Assembly: GCF_023716865.1 (NCBI RefSeq)
Contig: NZ_CP092417.1
Location: 5,558,001-5,622,000, forward strand
DNA from: Endozoicomonas sp. SCSIO W0465
GTDB lineage: Bacteria > Pseudomonadota > Gammaproteobacteria > Pseudomonadales > Endozoicomonadaceae
Direction: 5' to 3'
DNA: 64,000 bases
Below the pieces are notes generated by a model. It had not been told where the DNA came from. It saw only the letters and a list, made by a program, of their open reading frames with translations, and ran no database searches. Position 1 is the stretch's first letter. The number at the start of each line of letters is the position of its first letter. Position numbers and translations under genes: made by a program. Positions 48,560 through 59,300 of the stretch are shown here, piece after piece.

Positions 48560-48902
48560 ATCGTTAAAACAACCCTGAGCGCAAAAACTTTTTCGTGCCA
48601 CGAAGCCCCTTGTGTTTCCACCCAACAGCTTAAGGATCGTTCAGTTTTCATACAATTCATCAAGAATTTGTACAAATTCAGTGCTTATGCCTTCACTGAA
48701 CCCGTTTCTTGCTGACTTATATCAAAAAATGAGCACTCCATTGGCCCTATTATTGATCTCTGTCGGAAGGCCTGAGTAACAGCGAGTTAGGTTTTTGCAT
48801 AGGCAAGCCCACCATCTCAAGCTGAACAAATATTGATCAATCTTACTTTATCGTGAAATATGTAGAGAGTATGATGACCCGCTGGTTTCATCATCCATCA
48901 GA
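48560..48902 (+). other. leader region of dusB-fis
   Basis: 343 bases without a gene. It must contain the dusB-fis promoter. A TTGATC near 48835 with AATATG about 18 bases downstream is a weak candidate. It is also the right junction of the accessory island with the core genome. Confidence 0.4.
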
Positions 48903-50027
48903 TTGAGGCTTTCTTTTTTGTCAGGTCAGCTATTGCCAGAACAAGTGCCAGAACAAGTGCCAGATCAAGCACCAGATCAAACAGCAGCACCAACAACGCC
49001 AACACCGCTGAAGATTGGTCCTTACTCCATCGCCAACCCGGTGGTACTGGCGCCCATGGCGGGCGTTACCGACAGTCCGTTTCGCAAACTCTGCCTGTCG
49101 ATGGGTGCAGGCATGGCGGTGTCGGAGATGGTGACCAGCAACCCGAAACTCTGGAATACCCGGAAGTCCAGGCTGCGCATGGATCACAGCTGTGAATCCG
49201 AACCACGCTCCGTCCAGATTGCCGGTGGTGATCCGAAACAGATGGCCGAGGCAGCCAGACTGAACCAGGAGTTTGGTGCCCAGATCATTGATATCAATAT
49301 GGGTTGCCCGGCCAAGAAAGTGTGCAACAAGGCGGCTGGCTCCGCACTGCTGCGAGATGTTGAACTGGTGGAGGCCATCCTGAAAGCTGTTATTGCGGCG
49401 GTGGATATTCCGGTAACGCTCAAGATTCGCACCGGCTGGGATCCGGACAACCGCAACGGAGTTACGGTTGCCAGGCTGGCAGAGCAGTGCGGCATTGCCG
49501 CCCTGGCGGTTCATGGCCGCACCCGGGCCTGCATGTATAAGGGTGAAGCGGAATACCAAACCATCGCCAGAATTGTTGAGGCGGTGAACATACCGGTGAT
49601 AGCCAATGGTGACATCACCTCACCGGAGAAAGCACGGCATGTACTGGACGCTACCGGTGCCAGTGCATTAATGGTTGGCCGTGCCGCTCAGGGTCGCCCA
49701 TGGATTTTCCGGGAGATCAACCACTTCCTGCAACACGGGGAACGGTTGGCAGCACCGGATCAGAATGAGGTTCAGGCAATCCTCCTGGGGCATCTTAACG
49801 CCCTCCATCAGTTTTATGGCGCTTTTTACCCAGAGAGCCATGCTGTGCGGATTGCCCGAAAACATGTCGGCTGGTACATGCAGGACCAGCCATCCGGCCT
49901 GGAGTTTCGCCGGTATTTTAATAAGCTGGAATCTTCGGAACAACAGCAATCCTGCATACGGGAGTATTTTCACCATTTTTCAGCGTCGACTTTTGTTAAA
50001 GGTAACGGAGAGGACATAGCGGCATGA
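48903..50027 (+). CDS. dusB: tRNA-dihydrouridine synthase B
   Basis: 374 residues in the longest frame (TTG start); the conserved protein begins near residue 36 at L-K-I-G-P-Y-S-I. The FMN TIM-barrel motifs are complete: L-A-P-M-A-G-V-T-D (about 50-58), I-N-M-G-C-P-A-K-K with the catalytic Cys, V-H-G-R-T-R and V-G-R-A-A-Q-G-R-P-W-I-F. The first 35 codons include a 12-base tandem repeat (P-E-Q-V-P-E-Q-V-P-D-Q-A-P-D-Q) and have no ATG, so the true start is uncertain (TTG at 48903 or a nearby GTG). It reduces uridines in the tRNA D-loop. It overlaps fis by four bases, the conserved dusB-fis operon. Confidence 0.93.
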   Translation: MRLSFLSGQLLPEQVPEQVPDQAPDQTAAPTTPTPLKIGPYSIANPVVLAPMAGVTDSPFRKLCLSMGAGMAVSEMVTSNPKLWNTRKSRLRMDHSCESEPRSVQIAGGDPKQMAEAARLNQEFGAQIIDINMGCPAKKVCNKAAGSALLRDVELVEAILKAVIAAVDIPVTLKIRTGWDPDNRNGVTVARLAEQCGIAALAVHGRTRACMYKGEAEYQTIARIVEAVNIPVIANGDITSPEKARHVLDATGASALMVGRAAQGRPWIFREINHFLQHGERLAAPDQNEVQAILLGHLNALHQFYGAFYPESHAVRIARKHVGWYMQDQPSGLEFRRYFNKLESSEQQQSCIREYFHHFSASTFVKGNGEDIAA

Positions 50028-50338
50028 CGGCAACACAAGTAATCGTAGAAGAAGGTCGTCCAGTAAATGGCCATGGGGGAAGCCTTGCCACAGCGTCGAT
50101 AATCCCGGAGTCCCAGACTCTGCGCGACAGTGTGGAAAAGTCCATGAATAACTACTTTGCCCATCTGGACGGGCAAGATGTCACTGATGTCTATCAGATG
50201 GTTCTGTCTGAAGTAGAAGCGCCTCTACTGGAAACGGTAATGACTTACGTCAAGGGCAACCAGACCCGTGCGGCCACGCTGCTGGGGCTGAACCGGGGTA
50301 CCCTGCGTAAGAAGCTGAAGCAATACGGCTTGCTCTGA
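50024..50338 (+). CDS. fis: Fis, nucleoid-associated DNA-binding protein
   Basis: 104 residues, close to the 98 of E. coli Fis. The C-terminal helix-turn-helix is typical (G-N-Q-T-R-A-A-T-L-L-G-L-N-R-G-T-L-R-K-K-L), as is the dimerisation region with Y-x-M-V-L-S-E-V-E-A-P-L-L. Its ATG overlaps the dusB stop (ATGA), so it is translationally coupled. It governs growth-phase-dependent transcription and DNA bending. Confidence 0.96.
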   Translation: MTATQVIVEEGRPVNGHGGSLATASIIPESQTLRDSVEKSMNNYFAHLDGQDVTDVYQMVLSEVEAPLLETVMTYVKGNQTRAATLLGLNRGTLRKKLKQYGLL

Positions 50339-50520
50339 TTGTTTTATTCACCCTTCTTGTCAATCTGATCAGTAGCTTCTACAACACGGGATGCTACTGG
50401 TTTTCACTTTATTCCCCCTGCCCCTGCCAATAACTGTTATTTCCAGCTAAAATCTGCCGGAATTTCTATTCCAACTATCTATTCCAACTATCAATTCCAA
50501 CAAGCGGTGAGTGAGAAACG

Positions 50521-52104
50521 ATGGCAGTCACGACACGCCCGATTCGACGGGCTCTGATTAGCGTTTCCGACAAAACAGGCATTGTCGAATTCGCCCGGGC
50601 CCTGCATCAGTATTCGGTTGAAATCCTATCCACGGGCGGAACTTATGCACTGCTGGCAGAGAATGGCATTCCCGCCATTGAGATTTCTGACTATACCGGC
50701 TTCCCGGAAATGATGGACGGCCGGGTAAAAACCCTTCACCCAAAGGTTCATGGTGGTATTCTGGGCCGCAGCGACCAGGACGAAACAGTGATGGACGAGC
50801 ATGGCATCAAGCCTATCGACCTGGTGGTCGCCAATCTCTACCCCTTCGAGCAAACCATTGCCCGCCCTGACTGCGACCTGGCCACCGCCATTGAGCATAT
50901 TGATATCGGCGGCCCCACCATGGTTCGTGCTGCTGCCAAGAACTACCTCGATACCACCATTGTGGTGAATGCCGGTGATTACCAATGGGTACTGGACAGC
51001 ATGACAGCCAATGATGGGTCGATTGACCTCACCACCCGTTTTGATCTGGCCGTTAAGGCGTTTGAACATACGGCTGGCTACGACGGTGCGATTGCCAACT
51101 ACCTGGGTACCCTCCTTGACAGCGATGACGATGAGCCGGAAACCTTCCCCCGCACCTTGAACAGCCAGTTTATGAAAGTGGAAGATCTGCGCTACGGTGA
51201 AAACCCACACCAGAAAGCCGCTTTCTACACGGAAAAGAACCCGTTGGAAGGCACGGTGTCCAGTGCTAAACAACTGCAGGGTAAAGCACTTTCTTACAAC
51301 AACATTGCCGATACCGATGCGGCACTAGAGTGCGTTAAGTCATTTGATCTGCCAGCCTGTGTAATCGTCAAGCATGCTAATCCCTGCGGTGTTGCAACCG
51401 GCGCAGACATCCTGGAAGCCTACAACCGTGCTTATCAAACCGATCCCACTTCCGCGTTTGGTGGCATTATCGCCTTCAACCGCAAGCTGGATATAACGAC
51501 GGCCCGTACCATTATTGAACGCCAGTTTGTGGAGGTCATCATTGCTCCCGAAGTGGATGTTGAAGCGGCCGCCATTCTCCGGGATAAGCAGAACATTCGT
51601 GTGCTGAGCGCAGGCCAGCTGCCTGTCGGGCAAACCCCATTCCTGGATTTTAAACGCGTCAATGGTGGTCTGCTGGTTCAGGATTACGATACCCACCTTG
51701 TCGACTCAGCTGAACTGAAAGTAGTCACGGATCGCGCACCGACCGAACAGGAAATGGCGGACCTTCAGTTCGCCTGGAAAGTGGCCAGGTTTGTCAAGTC
51801 CAACGCCATTGTCTACGCCCGGAATGCTCAGACCATCGGTATCGGCGCGGGCCAGATGAGCCGTGTCTACAGCGCCCGCATTGCCGGCATCAAAGCAGCG
51901 GATGAAGGGTTGGAAGTTCGTGGTTCTGTGATGGCATCCGATGCCTTCTTCCCATTCCGTGACGGCATTGATGCGGCAGCCAGTGCAGGTATTACTGCCG
52001 TCATCCAGCCCGGTGGTTCCATGCGAGACCAGGAAGTGATTGATGCTGCCAACCAGGCCGGCATAGCCATGGTGTTTACCGGCGTTCGTCATTTCCGTCA
52101 TTGA
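50521..52104 (+). CDS. purH: bifunctional AICAR transformylase/IMP cyclohydrolase
   Basis: 527 residues, full length. The N-terminal MGS-like IMP cyclohydrolase domain (about 1-200: A-L-I-S-V-S-D-K-T-G-I, S-T-G-G-T, D-G-R-V-K-T-L-H-P-K-V-H-G) is followed by the AICAR formyltransferase domain (K-H-A-N-P-C-G-V-A near 280; D-A-F-F-P-F-R-D near the end; Q-P-G-G-S-M-R-D). It performs the last two steps of IMP synthesis and is followed by purD. Confidence 0.98.
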   Translation: MAVTTRPIRRALISVSDKTGIVEFARALHQYSVEILSTGGTYALLAENGIPAIEISDYTGFPEMMDGRVKTLHPKVHGGILGRSDQDETVMDEHGIKPIDLVVANLYPFEQTIARPDCDLATAIEHIDIGGPTMVRAAAKNYLDTTIVVNAGDYQWVLDSMTANDGSIDLTTRFDLAVKAFEHTAGYDGAIANYLGTLLDSDDDEPETFPRTLNSQFMKVEDLRYGENPHQKAAFYTEKNPLEGTVSSAKQLQGKALSYNNIADTDAALECVKSFDLPACVIVKHANPCGVATGADILEAYNRAYQTDPTSAFGGIIAFNRKLDITTARTIIERQFVEVIIAPEVDVEAAAILRDKQNIRVLSAGQLPVGQTPFLDFKRVNGGLLVQDYDTHLVDSAELKVVTDRAPTEQEMADLQFAWKVARFVKSNAIVYARNAQTIGIGAGQMSRVYSARIAGIKAADEGLEVRGSVMASDAFFPFRDGIDAAASAGITAVIQPGGSMRDQEVIDAANQAGIAMVFTGVRHFRH

Positions 52105-52119
52105 TGGTTTAAAGCAAAA

Positions 52120-52144
52120 AAGGCTGAAGAACAGGCTCAGCCTT
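52120..52144 (+). terminator. hairpin between purH and purD
   Basis: AAGGCTGA / TCAGCCTT stem (8 bp, 9-base loop) 15 bases after the purH stop. No T-run follows on the plus strand, so it may only attenuate or stabilise. Confidence 0.45.
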
Positions 52145-52231
52145 CGAGAAAAAAATTTTCCCGGCAGACATCACAAAAAGAAAACCGTTGTGAATTTCGT
52201 GATCTCTGCAGTTCAAAAAAGGACACCTTTT

Positions 52232-53530
52232 ATGAAAGTGCTGATCATCGGTAATGGCGGGCGGGAGCATGCCCTGGCATGGAAAGCGTCTCAAGACGAC
52301 CATGTTACACAAGTGTTTGTCGCTCCCGGTAATGCTGGCACCGCTTCTGAAAACAAAGTGGCCAATATTGATATCGATGCACTGGATATCGCCAGGCAGG
52401 TTGAGTTTGCCCTGGCAGAAAATATTGGCCTGACCATTGTCGGTCCGGAAGCGCCACTGGTGGCTGGCGTTGTTAACCAGTTTGAACAAGCAGGGCTGGC
52501 AATATTCGGCCCGTCACAGGCAGCGGCCCAGCTGGAAGGCTCCAAGGCCTTCACCAAAGATTTCCTGGCCCGCCATAACATCCCCACCGCCGCCTACCAG
52601 AACTTTACTGATATTGAGCCAGCCAAAGCCTACGTTAAACAGCAAGGTGCACCTATTGTGGTGAAGGCTGACGGTCTTGCTGCAGGCAAGGGCGTGATTC
52701 TTGCCCGGACGGAACAGGAAGCCTTTGATGCTATCGACGATATGCTGGCCGGCAATGCTTTTGGTGCAGCAGGTCACCGCGTAGTGATAGAAGAGTTCCT
52801 GACTGGTGAAGAAGCCAGCTTTATCGTCATGGTGGATGGCAAGAACATTCTGCCACTGGCCACCAGCCAGGATCACAAGGCTCGGGATAATGGCGATAAA
52901 GGTCCGAATACCGGTGGCATGGGTGCATACTCACCAGCCCCGGTAATAACTCAGGAGATTCATGAGCGCGCCATGAAGGAAGTCATCATTCCTACCGTTG
53001 AAGGCATGGCCAGCGAGGGTATGCCATACAAAGGCTTCCTCTATGCCGGATTGATGGTTGAGGCCGATGGCACACCCAGGGTACTGGAATACAACTGTCG
53101 TTTTGGTGACCCTGAGACCCAGCCAATCCTGATGCGCCTGAAATCAAGCCTGGTAGAACTCTGTCTGGCTGGCACCCGTGGTGAGCTGGACAAGGCTGAA
53201 GTTGAGTGGGATAGCCGCACCGCCCTTGGTGTCGTCATGGCTGCCGGCGGTTACCCGGAAGCCTACCGCAAGGGGGATGAAATCACTGGCATCGACAATG
53301 TCAGCAACGTCAGCGACGCCAGCAACGTAAAAGTCTTCCAGGCCGGAACTCGTATTGACGATAGCAAAACCCTGACCAACGGCGGTCGTGTTCTCTGTGT
53401 GACTGCACTGGGCAATACCGTGAAAGAAGCGCAAGAGCTGGCCTACAAGGCAGTAAAGACTATTAACTGGAAAGATGTTTACTACCGCACCGACATCGGC
53501 CACCGGGGCATCACCCGTGAGGAAGCGTAG
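52232..53530 (+). CDS. purD: phosphoribosylamine-glycine ligase
   Basis: 432 residues from the ATG at 52232 (M-K-V-L-I-I-G-N-G-G-R-E-H-A-L), with AAGGA eight bases upstream; the frame upstream is not conserved. ATP-grasp enzyme with V-V-K-A-D-G-L-A-A-G-K-G-V (about 140-152) and N-T-G-G-M-G-A-Y-S-P. Near residue 350-362 a short Asn/Ser/Val repeat (N-V-S-N-V-S-D-A-S-N-V) inserts in a variable loop. It catalyses the second step of purine synthesis. Confidence 0.97.
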   Translation: MKVLIIGNGGREHALAWKASQDDHVTQVFVAPGNAGTASENKVANIDIDALDIARQVEFALAENIGLTIVGPEAPLVAGVVNQFEQAGLAIFGPSQAAAQLEGSKAFTKDFLARHNIPTAAYQNFTDIEPAKAYVKQQGAPIVVKADGLAAGKGVILARTEQEAFDAIDDMLAGNAFGAAGHRVVIEEFLTGEEASFIVMVDGKNILPLATSQDHKARDNGDKGPNTGGMGAYSPAPVITQEIHERAMKEVIIPTVEGMASEGMPYKGFLYAGLMVEADGTPRVLEYNCRFGDPETQPILMRLKSSLVELCLAGTRGELDKAEVEWDSRTALGVVMAAGGYPEAYRKGDEITGIDNVSNVSDASNVKVFQAGTRIDDSKTLTNGGRVLCVTALGNTVKEAQELAYKAVKTINWKDVYYRTDIGHRGITREEA

Positions 53531-53547
53531 TCCACATTAACTGGCCT

Positions 53548-53572
53548 CATTCCCACGGTCCCCGTGGGAATG
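53548..53572. repeat. REP-like palindrome after purD
   Basis: CATTCCCACGG / CCGTGGGAATG, an 11-bp perfect stem with a 3-base loop in the gap between the convergent purD and hemE genes. Similar CATTCCCACG hairpins recur as extragenic palindromes in many gammaproteobacteria; it may terminate or protect both transcripts. Confidence 0.6.
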
Positions 53573-53610
53573 CCCCCCCAAAGACAATTCCTGAACCGCA
53601 GACAGCATCG

Positions 53611-54681
53611 TTATGCTGACACATGATACCTGGCAGAAAGTTCATGTACGGCATTCACAAAAGCACCTGCTTTTTCAGGCTCAACATACTGGTGAATACC
53701 ATGACCCAGATTGAACACATGGCCATTGCCATTACCAAATTTTGCCAGAATGGTGGCGACTTCCTGTCGGATACGTTCTGGTGATGCATACAACGTTGAG
53801 GGGTCCATATTGCCCTGCAAGGCGACGCGGCTACCTACTCTCTGACGTGCGTCACCGATATCGGCGGTCCAATCCAGGCCCAGAGCATCAGCACCGGTAT
53901 CGGCCATCCATTCCAACCACTGCCCACCGTTTTTGGTAAAGAGAATAACCGGCACTTTTCTGCCTTCATTTTCACGCTTCAGGCCTTTAACAATCCTGTC
54001 CATATAGTACAGCGAGAAGTCACGATAATTCTCCGGGCTAAGCACACCACCCCAGGTATCAAAAATCTGAACCGCCTGGGCACCTGCTTCAATCTGCGCA
54101 TTCAGATAGCTGGTAACCGAGTCGGCAAGTACCGTCAATACATGCCTCAGTAACTCTGGCTGATCAAACATCATCGCTTTTATACGACGAAAATCTTTGC
54201 TGCTGCCACCTTCAATCATATAGGTCGCCAGCGTCCAGGGGCTGCCAGAGAAACCGATCAGTGGCACCCGGCCATTGAGTTCGCGACGAATGGTTCTCAC
54301 TGCGTCCATCACATAACCCAGGTCTTTTACCGGATCGGGTACAGACAGCGCTTCGACATCGGCTGCCGTACGTACCGGCTTTTTGAATTTCGGCCCTTCT
54401 CCCGCTTCAAAATAGAGCCCAAGCCCCATGGCATCAGGAATAGTGAGAATATCGGAAAAGAGAATCGCTGCATCCAAAGGAAAACGCTCCAATGGCTGCA
54501 GGGTGACTTCACAGGCCAACTCGGCATTCTGGCACAGGGCCATAAAGTCTCCGGCACGAGCCCTGGTTTCCCGGTATTCTGGCAAATAGCGGCCGGCCTG
54601 GCGCATCATCCAGACAGGCGTTACATCAACTGGCTCCCTGAGCAAAGCTCGAAGAAAGCGGTCATTTTTTAATGGAGTCAT
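53611..54681 (-). CDS. hemE: uroporphyrinogen decarboxylase
   Basis: 356 residues, normal length. Motifs: P-V-W-M-M-R-Q-A-G-R-Y-L-P-E-Y-R (about 22-37), F-S-D-I-L-T-I-P-D-A-M-G, the substrate-contact G-F-S-G-S-P-W-T-L-A, and F-D-T-W-G-G. It decarboxylates uroporphyrinogen III to coproporphyrinogen III in haem synthesis. It follows gltD on the minus strand, the order seen in Pseudomonas. Confidence 0.97.
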   Translation of the reverse strand: MTPLKNDRFLRALLREPVDVTPVWMMRQAGRYLPEYRETRARAGDFMALCQNAELACEVTLQPLERFPLDAAILFSDILTIPDAMGLGLYFEAGEGPKFKKPVRTAADVEALSVPDPVKDLGYVMDAVRTIRRELNGRVPLIGFSGSPWTLATYMIEGGSSKDFRRIKAMMFDQPELLRHVLTVLADSVTSYLNAQIEAGAQAVQIFDTWGGVLSPENYRDFSLYYMDRIVKGLKRENEGRKVPVILFTKNGGQWLEWMADTGADALGLDWTADIGDARQRVGSRVALQGNMDPSTLYASPERIRQEVATILAKFGNGNGHVFNLGHGIHQYVEPEKAGAFVNAVHELSARYHVSA

Positions 54682-54751
54682 AAAAGTCCTGATACCATTT
54701 TCAAGAACTATCAGTATTTCACAGTATTTCAGGCTTTAGAAAAAGCAGGAA

Positions 54752-54772
54752 CGCTCTCCCATTGGGAAAGCG
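54752..54772 (-). terminator. hairpin between gltD and hemE
   Basis: CGCTCTCCC / GGGAAAGCG (8 of 9 pairs, 3-base loop); on the minus strand a T-rich stretch follows about ten bases later. Probable weak terminator after gltD. Confidence 0.5.
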
Positions 54773-54800
54773 CCTATAATATTTTATAAAACGTTAATGA

Positions 54801-56276
54801 TCAGACATCCAGGTAATCAAGAATGCCTTCAGCTGCCTGACGCCCTTCCCAGATGGCAGTGACCACCAGGTCAGATCCCCGAACCATATCACCACCGGCA
54901 AACACTTTGGGATTGCTGGTCTGGAACTTGTACTTTGCTTTTTCAGGGGCTACTACCCGACCACTTTCGTCAATCTGAATATCGTGCTGTTCAAACCAGT
55001 CAGCCGGACTTGGACGGAAACCAAATGCCACCAGAACCACATCTGCTTCCAGTATCTGGTCACTGCCTTCTACCACCTGTGGACGACGGCGACCATTCTC
55101 ATCCGGCTCGCCCAGTTCTGTGGTAACCAGACGGATACCTTCAACCTTACCTTCACCAACAATTGCTACCGGCTGACGGTTAAACAGGAAGTTCACACCC
55201 TCCTGTCTGGCGTTGGCCACTTCCCGACGAGAACCGGGCATATTCTCTTCGTCCCGACGGTAAGCGCAGGTAACTGACCTGGCCCCCTGACGAATGGCGG
55301 TACGGTTACAGTCCATGGCGGTGTCACCACCACCAAGCACCACCACCCGCTTGCCCTTCATATCGATGAACTCTGCCGGATCCTGTTCAAAGCCGAGGTT
55401 ACGGTTCACATTGGAGATCAGGTAAGGTAGCGCATCATGGACCCCCTCAAGATCTTCACCCGGGAATCCCCCTTTCATATAGGTGTAGGTACCCATACCC
55501 ATGAACACCGCATCATACTCTTCCAGCAGCTTTTCCATGGCGATATCCCGACCGATCTCCGTACTCAAATGGAACTCAATTCCCATTTCAGTAAACACAT
55601 CACGACGACGACTCATGACGTGTTTTTCCAGCTTGAATTCTGGAATACCGAAGGTCAGCAACCCGCCGATTTCCGGGTTTTTATCAAACACGACAGGCGT
55701 CACACCATTGCGCACCAGCACATCAGCACAGCCAAGACCAGCAGGCCCGGCACCAATGATGGCCACTTTTTTATCGGTCCAGGACACCCTGGACATATCC
55801 GGGCGCCAGCCAAGAGCCAGCGCCGTATCGGTAATGTATTTTTCGGTTGACCCGATCGTTACCGCACCAAAACCGTCATTTAGCGTACAGGCCCCTTCAC
55901 AGAGGCGATCCTGTGGACAAACCCGTCCGCACACCTCTGGCAGCGTATTGGTCTGGTGTGACAGGTCGGCCGCCTCAAAAAGACGACCTTCGGAGACCAG
56001 CTTCAGCCAATCCGGAATGTAGTTGTGAACAGGACACTTCCACTCACAATATGGGTTACCACAGGACAGACAACGGTGCGCCTGACTTTTGACCTGCTTT
56101 TCATCAAACGGCTGATAGATTTCAACAAATTCTGTTTTTCGCTGACGCAGGCTTTTCTTATCCGGGTCATGACGACCCACATCAACAAATTGAAAGTGGT
56201 TATTAAGCCGCTCTTTTTGGCCCAGGCTGTCTCTCCGGCTCAGGCTGCTGCCATTGTTTAACGGTATCTGTGACAT
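54801..56276 (-). CDS. gltD: glutamate synthase small subunit
   Basis: 491 residues. N-terminal Fe-S domain with the cysteine clusters C-L-S-C-G-N-P-Y-C-E-W-K-C-P and C-G-R-V-C-P-Q-D-R-L-C-E-G-A-C. An FAD-binding motif follows (I-G-A-G-P-A-G-L-G-C-A-D-V-L, about 173-186), then the NAD(P)H-binding V-L-G-G-G-D-T-A-M-D-C, and near the end V-F-A-G-G-D-M-V-R-G. It supplies NADPH electrons to the large subunit for glutamate synthesis from glutamine and 2-oxoglutarate. 95 bases separate it from gltB upstream. Confidence 0.97.
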   Translation of the reverse strand: MSQIPLNNGSSLSRRDSLGQKERLNNHFQFVDVGRHDPDKKSLRQRKTEFVEIYQPFDEKQVKSQAHRCLSCGNPYCEWKCPVHNYIPDWLKLVSEGRLFEAADLSHQTNTLPEVCGRVCPQDRLCEGACTLNDGFGAVTIGSTEKYITDTALALGWRPDMSRVSWTDKKVAIIGAGPAGLGCADVLVRNGVTPVVFDKNPEIGGLLTFGIPEFKLEKHVMSRRRDVFTEMGIEFHLSTEIGRDIAMEKLLEEYDAVFMGMGTYTYMKGGFPGEDLEGVHDALPYLISNVNRNLGFEQDPAEFIDMKGKRVVVLGGGDTAMDCNRTAIRQGARSVTCAYRRDEENMPGSRREVANARQEGVNFLFNRQPVAIVGEGKVEGIRLVTTELGEPDENGRRRPQVVEGSDQILEADVVLVAFGFRPSPADWFEQHDIQIDESGRVVAPEKAKYKFQTSNPKVFAGGDMVRGSDLVVTAIWEGRQAAEGILDYLDV

Positions 56277-56371
56277 TTCGCTGACCTCACAAAGCTGTTC
56301 TTGTGTTCAATACCCGTTGCTTTTTTCTCCATGGCTGTGAACCGTTTTCATTCCGGTCACATCCGCCCTGA

Positions 56372-59300
56372 TTACTCAGGACTGCCACGGGTACTGGCCA
56401 GCAAGGTATCGAGACTGGCAGCTTTTGGCTTCACCAGCCAGAAACGACCACTGTAGTCATAAAAGTCATCAATCAGCTCCTGCCCCCAGGCACTGCCGGT
56501 TTCTGAAACATAATCTTCCAGGACACTCAGCAGGTGTGATTGATAAGGCTCCATGGCTTCATTATCAATGCGATGTATATCCACGAGTTCATGGTTATAA
56601 CGATCAACAAAACTTCTTTCCAGATCCAGCACGTAGGCAAAGCCACCGGTCATGCCTGCACCAAAGTTATGACCAGCGCGTCCCAGCACTGTTACCAAAC
56701 CTCCGGTCATGTATTCACAACAGTGATCACCAGCGCCTTCCACCACAACATTGGCACCAGAGTTACGAACACCAAGACGCTCACCTGCACGACCAGCAGC
56801 GTATAGTGTTCCACCGGTGGCTCCATAAAGACAGGTGTTACCAATAATGGCGGTTTCATGGGTAACGAAACTGCTGCCAACCGGCGGGAAGATCACCAGC
56901 TTACCGCCGGTCATGCCCTTACCGACGTAGTCGTTGGCATCACCTTCCAGACGCATTTCCAGACCACCCGCATTCCATACCCCGAAGCTCTGACCAGCGG
57001 AACCGGTCAGCTTCAACTTCAGTGGCTGATCAGCCATACCCTGGTTACCGTAACGTTTGGCAATCTCACCCGAGAGCCGGGCTCCGATGGAACGGTCACA
57101 GTTACCGACAGTGAAACTGAACTCGCCACCTTCCCCACTTTCAATGGTCTGTATTGTCTGCCGGACCATCTCCTCTGCCAGCTCCCCCTGGTCGTATGGT
57201 GGGTTACGATCCACCTGGCAGGTCATGGGCTTATCCACAGGCACATCGGCACTGCCCAGAATCGGAGACAGATCCAGATTCTGCTGCTTTTCCGTCAGAC
57301 CCGGCAGAAGCTCCAGCAACTCCGTTCGGCCCACCACTTCTTCAAGGGTTTTTGCTCCCAGCAAAGCCAGCCACTCACGCACTTCTTCGGCAACAAACGT
57401 GAAGAAGTTCATGACCATCTCCACTTCACCTTTGAAGTGCTCTTCCCGCAGCGACTGATCCTGAGTCGCCACACCCGTAGCGCAGTTATTCAGGTGGCAG
57501 ATTCGCAAGTATTTACAGCCCATGGCAATCATGGGTGTAGTACCAAAACCAAAACTTTCTGCACCGAGAATGGCCGCCTTGACTACATCCAGACCGGTCT
57601 TGAGACCACCATCTGTCTGCAGTCGGACCTTGCCGCGCAGACCATTACCCCGGAGCGTTTGATGGGCTTCACTTAACCCGAGCTCCCAGGGAGAACCGGC
57701 ATAACGAATAGACGTCAGAGGACTTGCAGCAGTACCACCATCATAGCCAGAGATGGTAATCAGATCCGCATAGGCCTTGGCGACACCTGCCGCGATAGTA
57801 CCGACGCCTGGCTCAGACACCAGTTTTACGGAGACCAGCGCCTCAGGATTGACCTGCTTAAGGTCATAAATCAACTGAGCCAGATCCTCGATGGAATAGA
57901 TATCATGGTGCGGTGGCGGCGAAATCAGGGTAACTCCCGGCACCGAGTAACGCAGACGAGCAATCAGCGCATTCACCTTACCACCCGGCAGCTGCCCCCC
58001 CTCACCCGGCTTGGCACCCTGAGCAACCTTGATCTGCAGCACTTCGGCGTTGACCAGGTAGTGAGGGGTTACACCAAAACGGCCTGAAGCAATCTGCTTG
58101 ATCCTGGACATACGGTTGGTACCGTAGCGAGCCTCATCTTCACCACCTTCACCGGAGTTAGAACGACCGCCAAGACGGTTCATTGCTTCCGCCAGTGCCT
58201 CATGAGCCTCCGGGGATAGAGCACCGAGACTCATGGCTGCCGAGTCAAAACGACGAACGATCTCACCAACGGCTTCCACTTCATCCACAACCAGTGCTTT
58301 TTCACTCAGCTTAAGGCCCAGCAGGTCGCGCAGAGTAGCCACCGGACGCTTGTTGACCAGTTCAGCGTACTTGCGGTATTCCTGATAGTCACCGGTTTTA
58401 ACGGCAATCTGTAATTGCTGAACCACATCCGGGTTAAAGGCATGGTACTCACTGTCGTGTACATACTTCAGCAGACCACCTTGCTGAATCGGCTTACGAG
58501 CTTTCCAGGCCGTTTCTGCCAGCAGGCCCAGTTCATAATGGAAGTCTTCAAAGCGGGCACCCTGGATACGGCTTTGAACGCCACAGAAGCAGAGGTCAAC
58601 AATCTCTCTGGAAAGACCAACAGCCTCAAACAACTGTGCTCCCCGATAGGAGGCAATGGTAGAGATCCCCATTTTGGACAGGATCTTCATCAACCCTTTA
58701 CCGATACCTTTACGGTAACCCTTGTAAGCTTCGCGAGGATCAGTGATCACCTCCCCGGAACGAATCTGGTCATTGATGATTTCATAGGCCAGATATGGGT
58801 AAACAGCAGTGGCACCAAAACCAATCAGAACTGCAAACTGGTGAGAGTCACGGGCAGACGCCGTTTCAACAATGATATTGGACTCAGAACGCAGGCCCTT
58901 TTCAATCAATCGGTGATGCACGGCACCTGTCGCCATAGCGGCTGGTACGGGTAACAGACCCTGATCAATATGTCGGTCAGAAAGGCAGATTAACACCTTG
59001 CCGGATTGCACCGCTTTTTCTGCCTGGTCACAGACATTGAGTACAGCCTGTTCAAGACCAGTGGACGGGTCGTAAGTCAGGTTGATGGTTTCCGTTTCTA
59101 AGGACTTATGCTGATGACGAACACTCATCAGATCCAGGAACTTCGCTGTGGACAATATGGGTGATTTGAGAATGACCCGGGCAGCGTGTTCCGGCGTTTC
59201 TTCAAACAGGTTCAACTCACGACCAAGGCAGGTTTCCAGCGACATAACGATCGCTTCACGCAGTGGATCAATGGGTGGGTTGGTTACCTGGGCAAACTGC

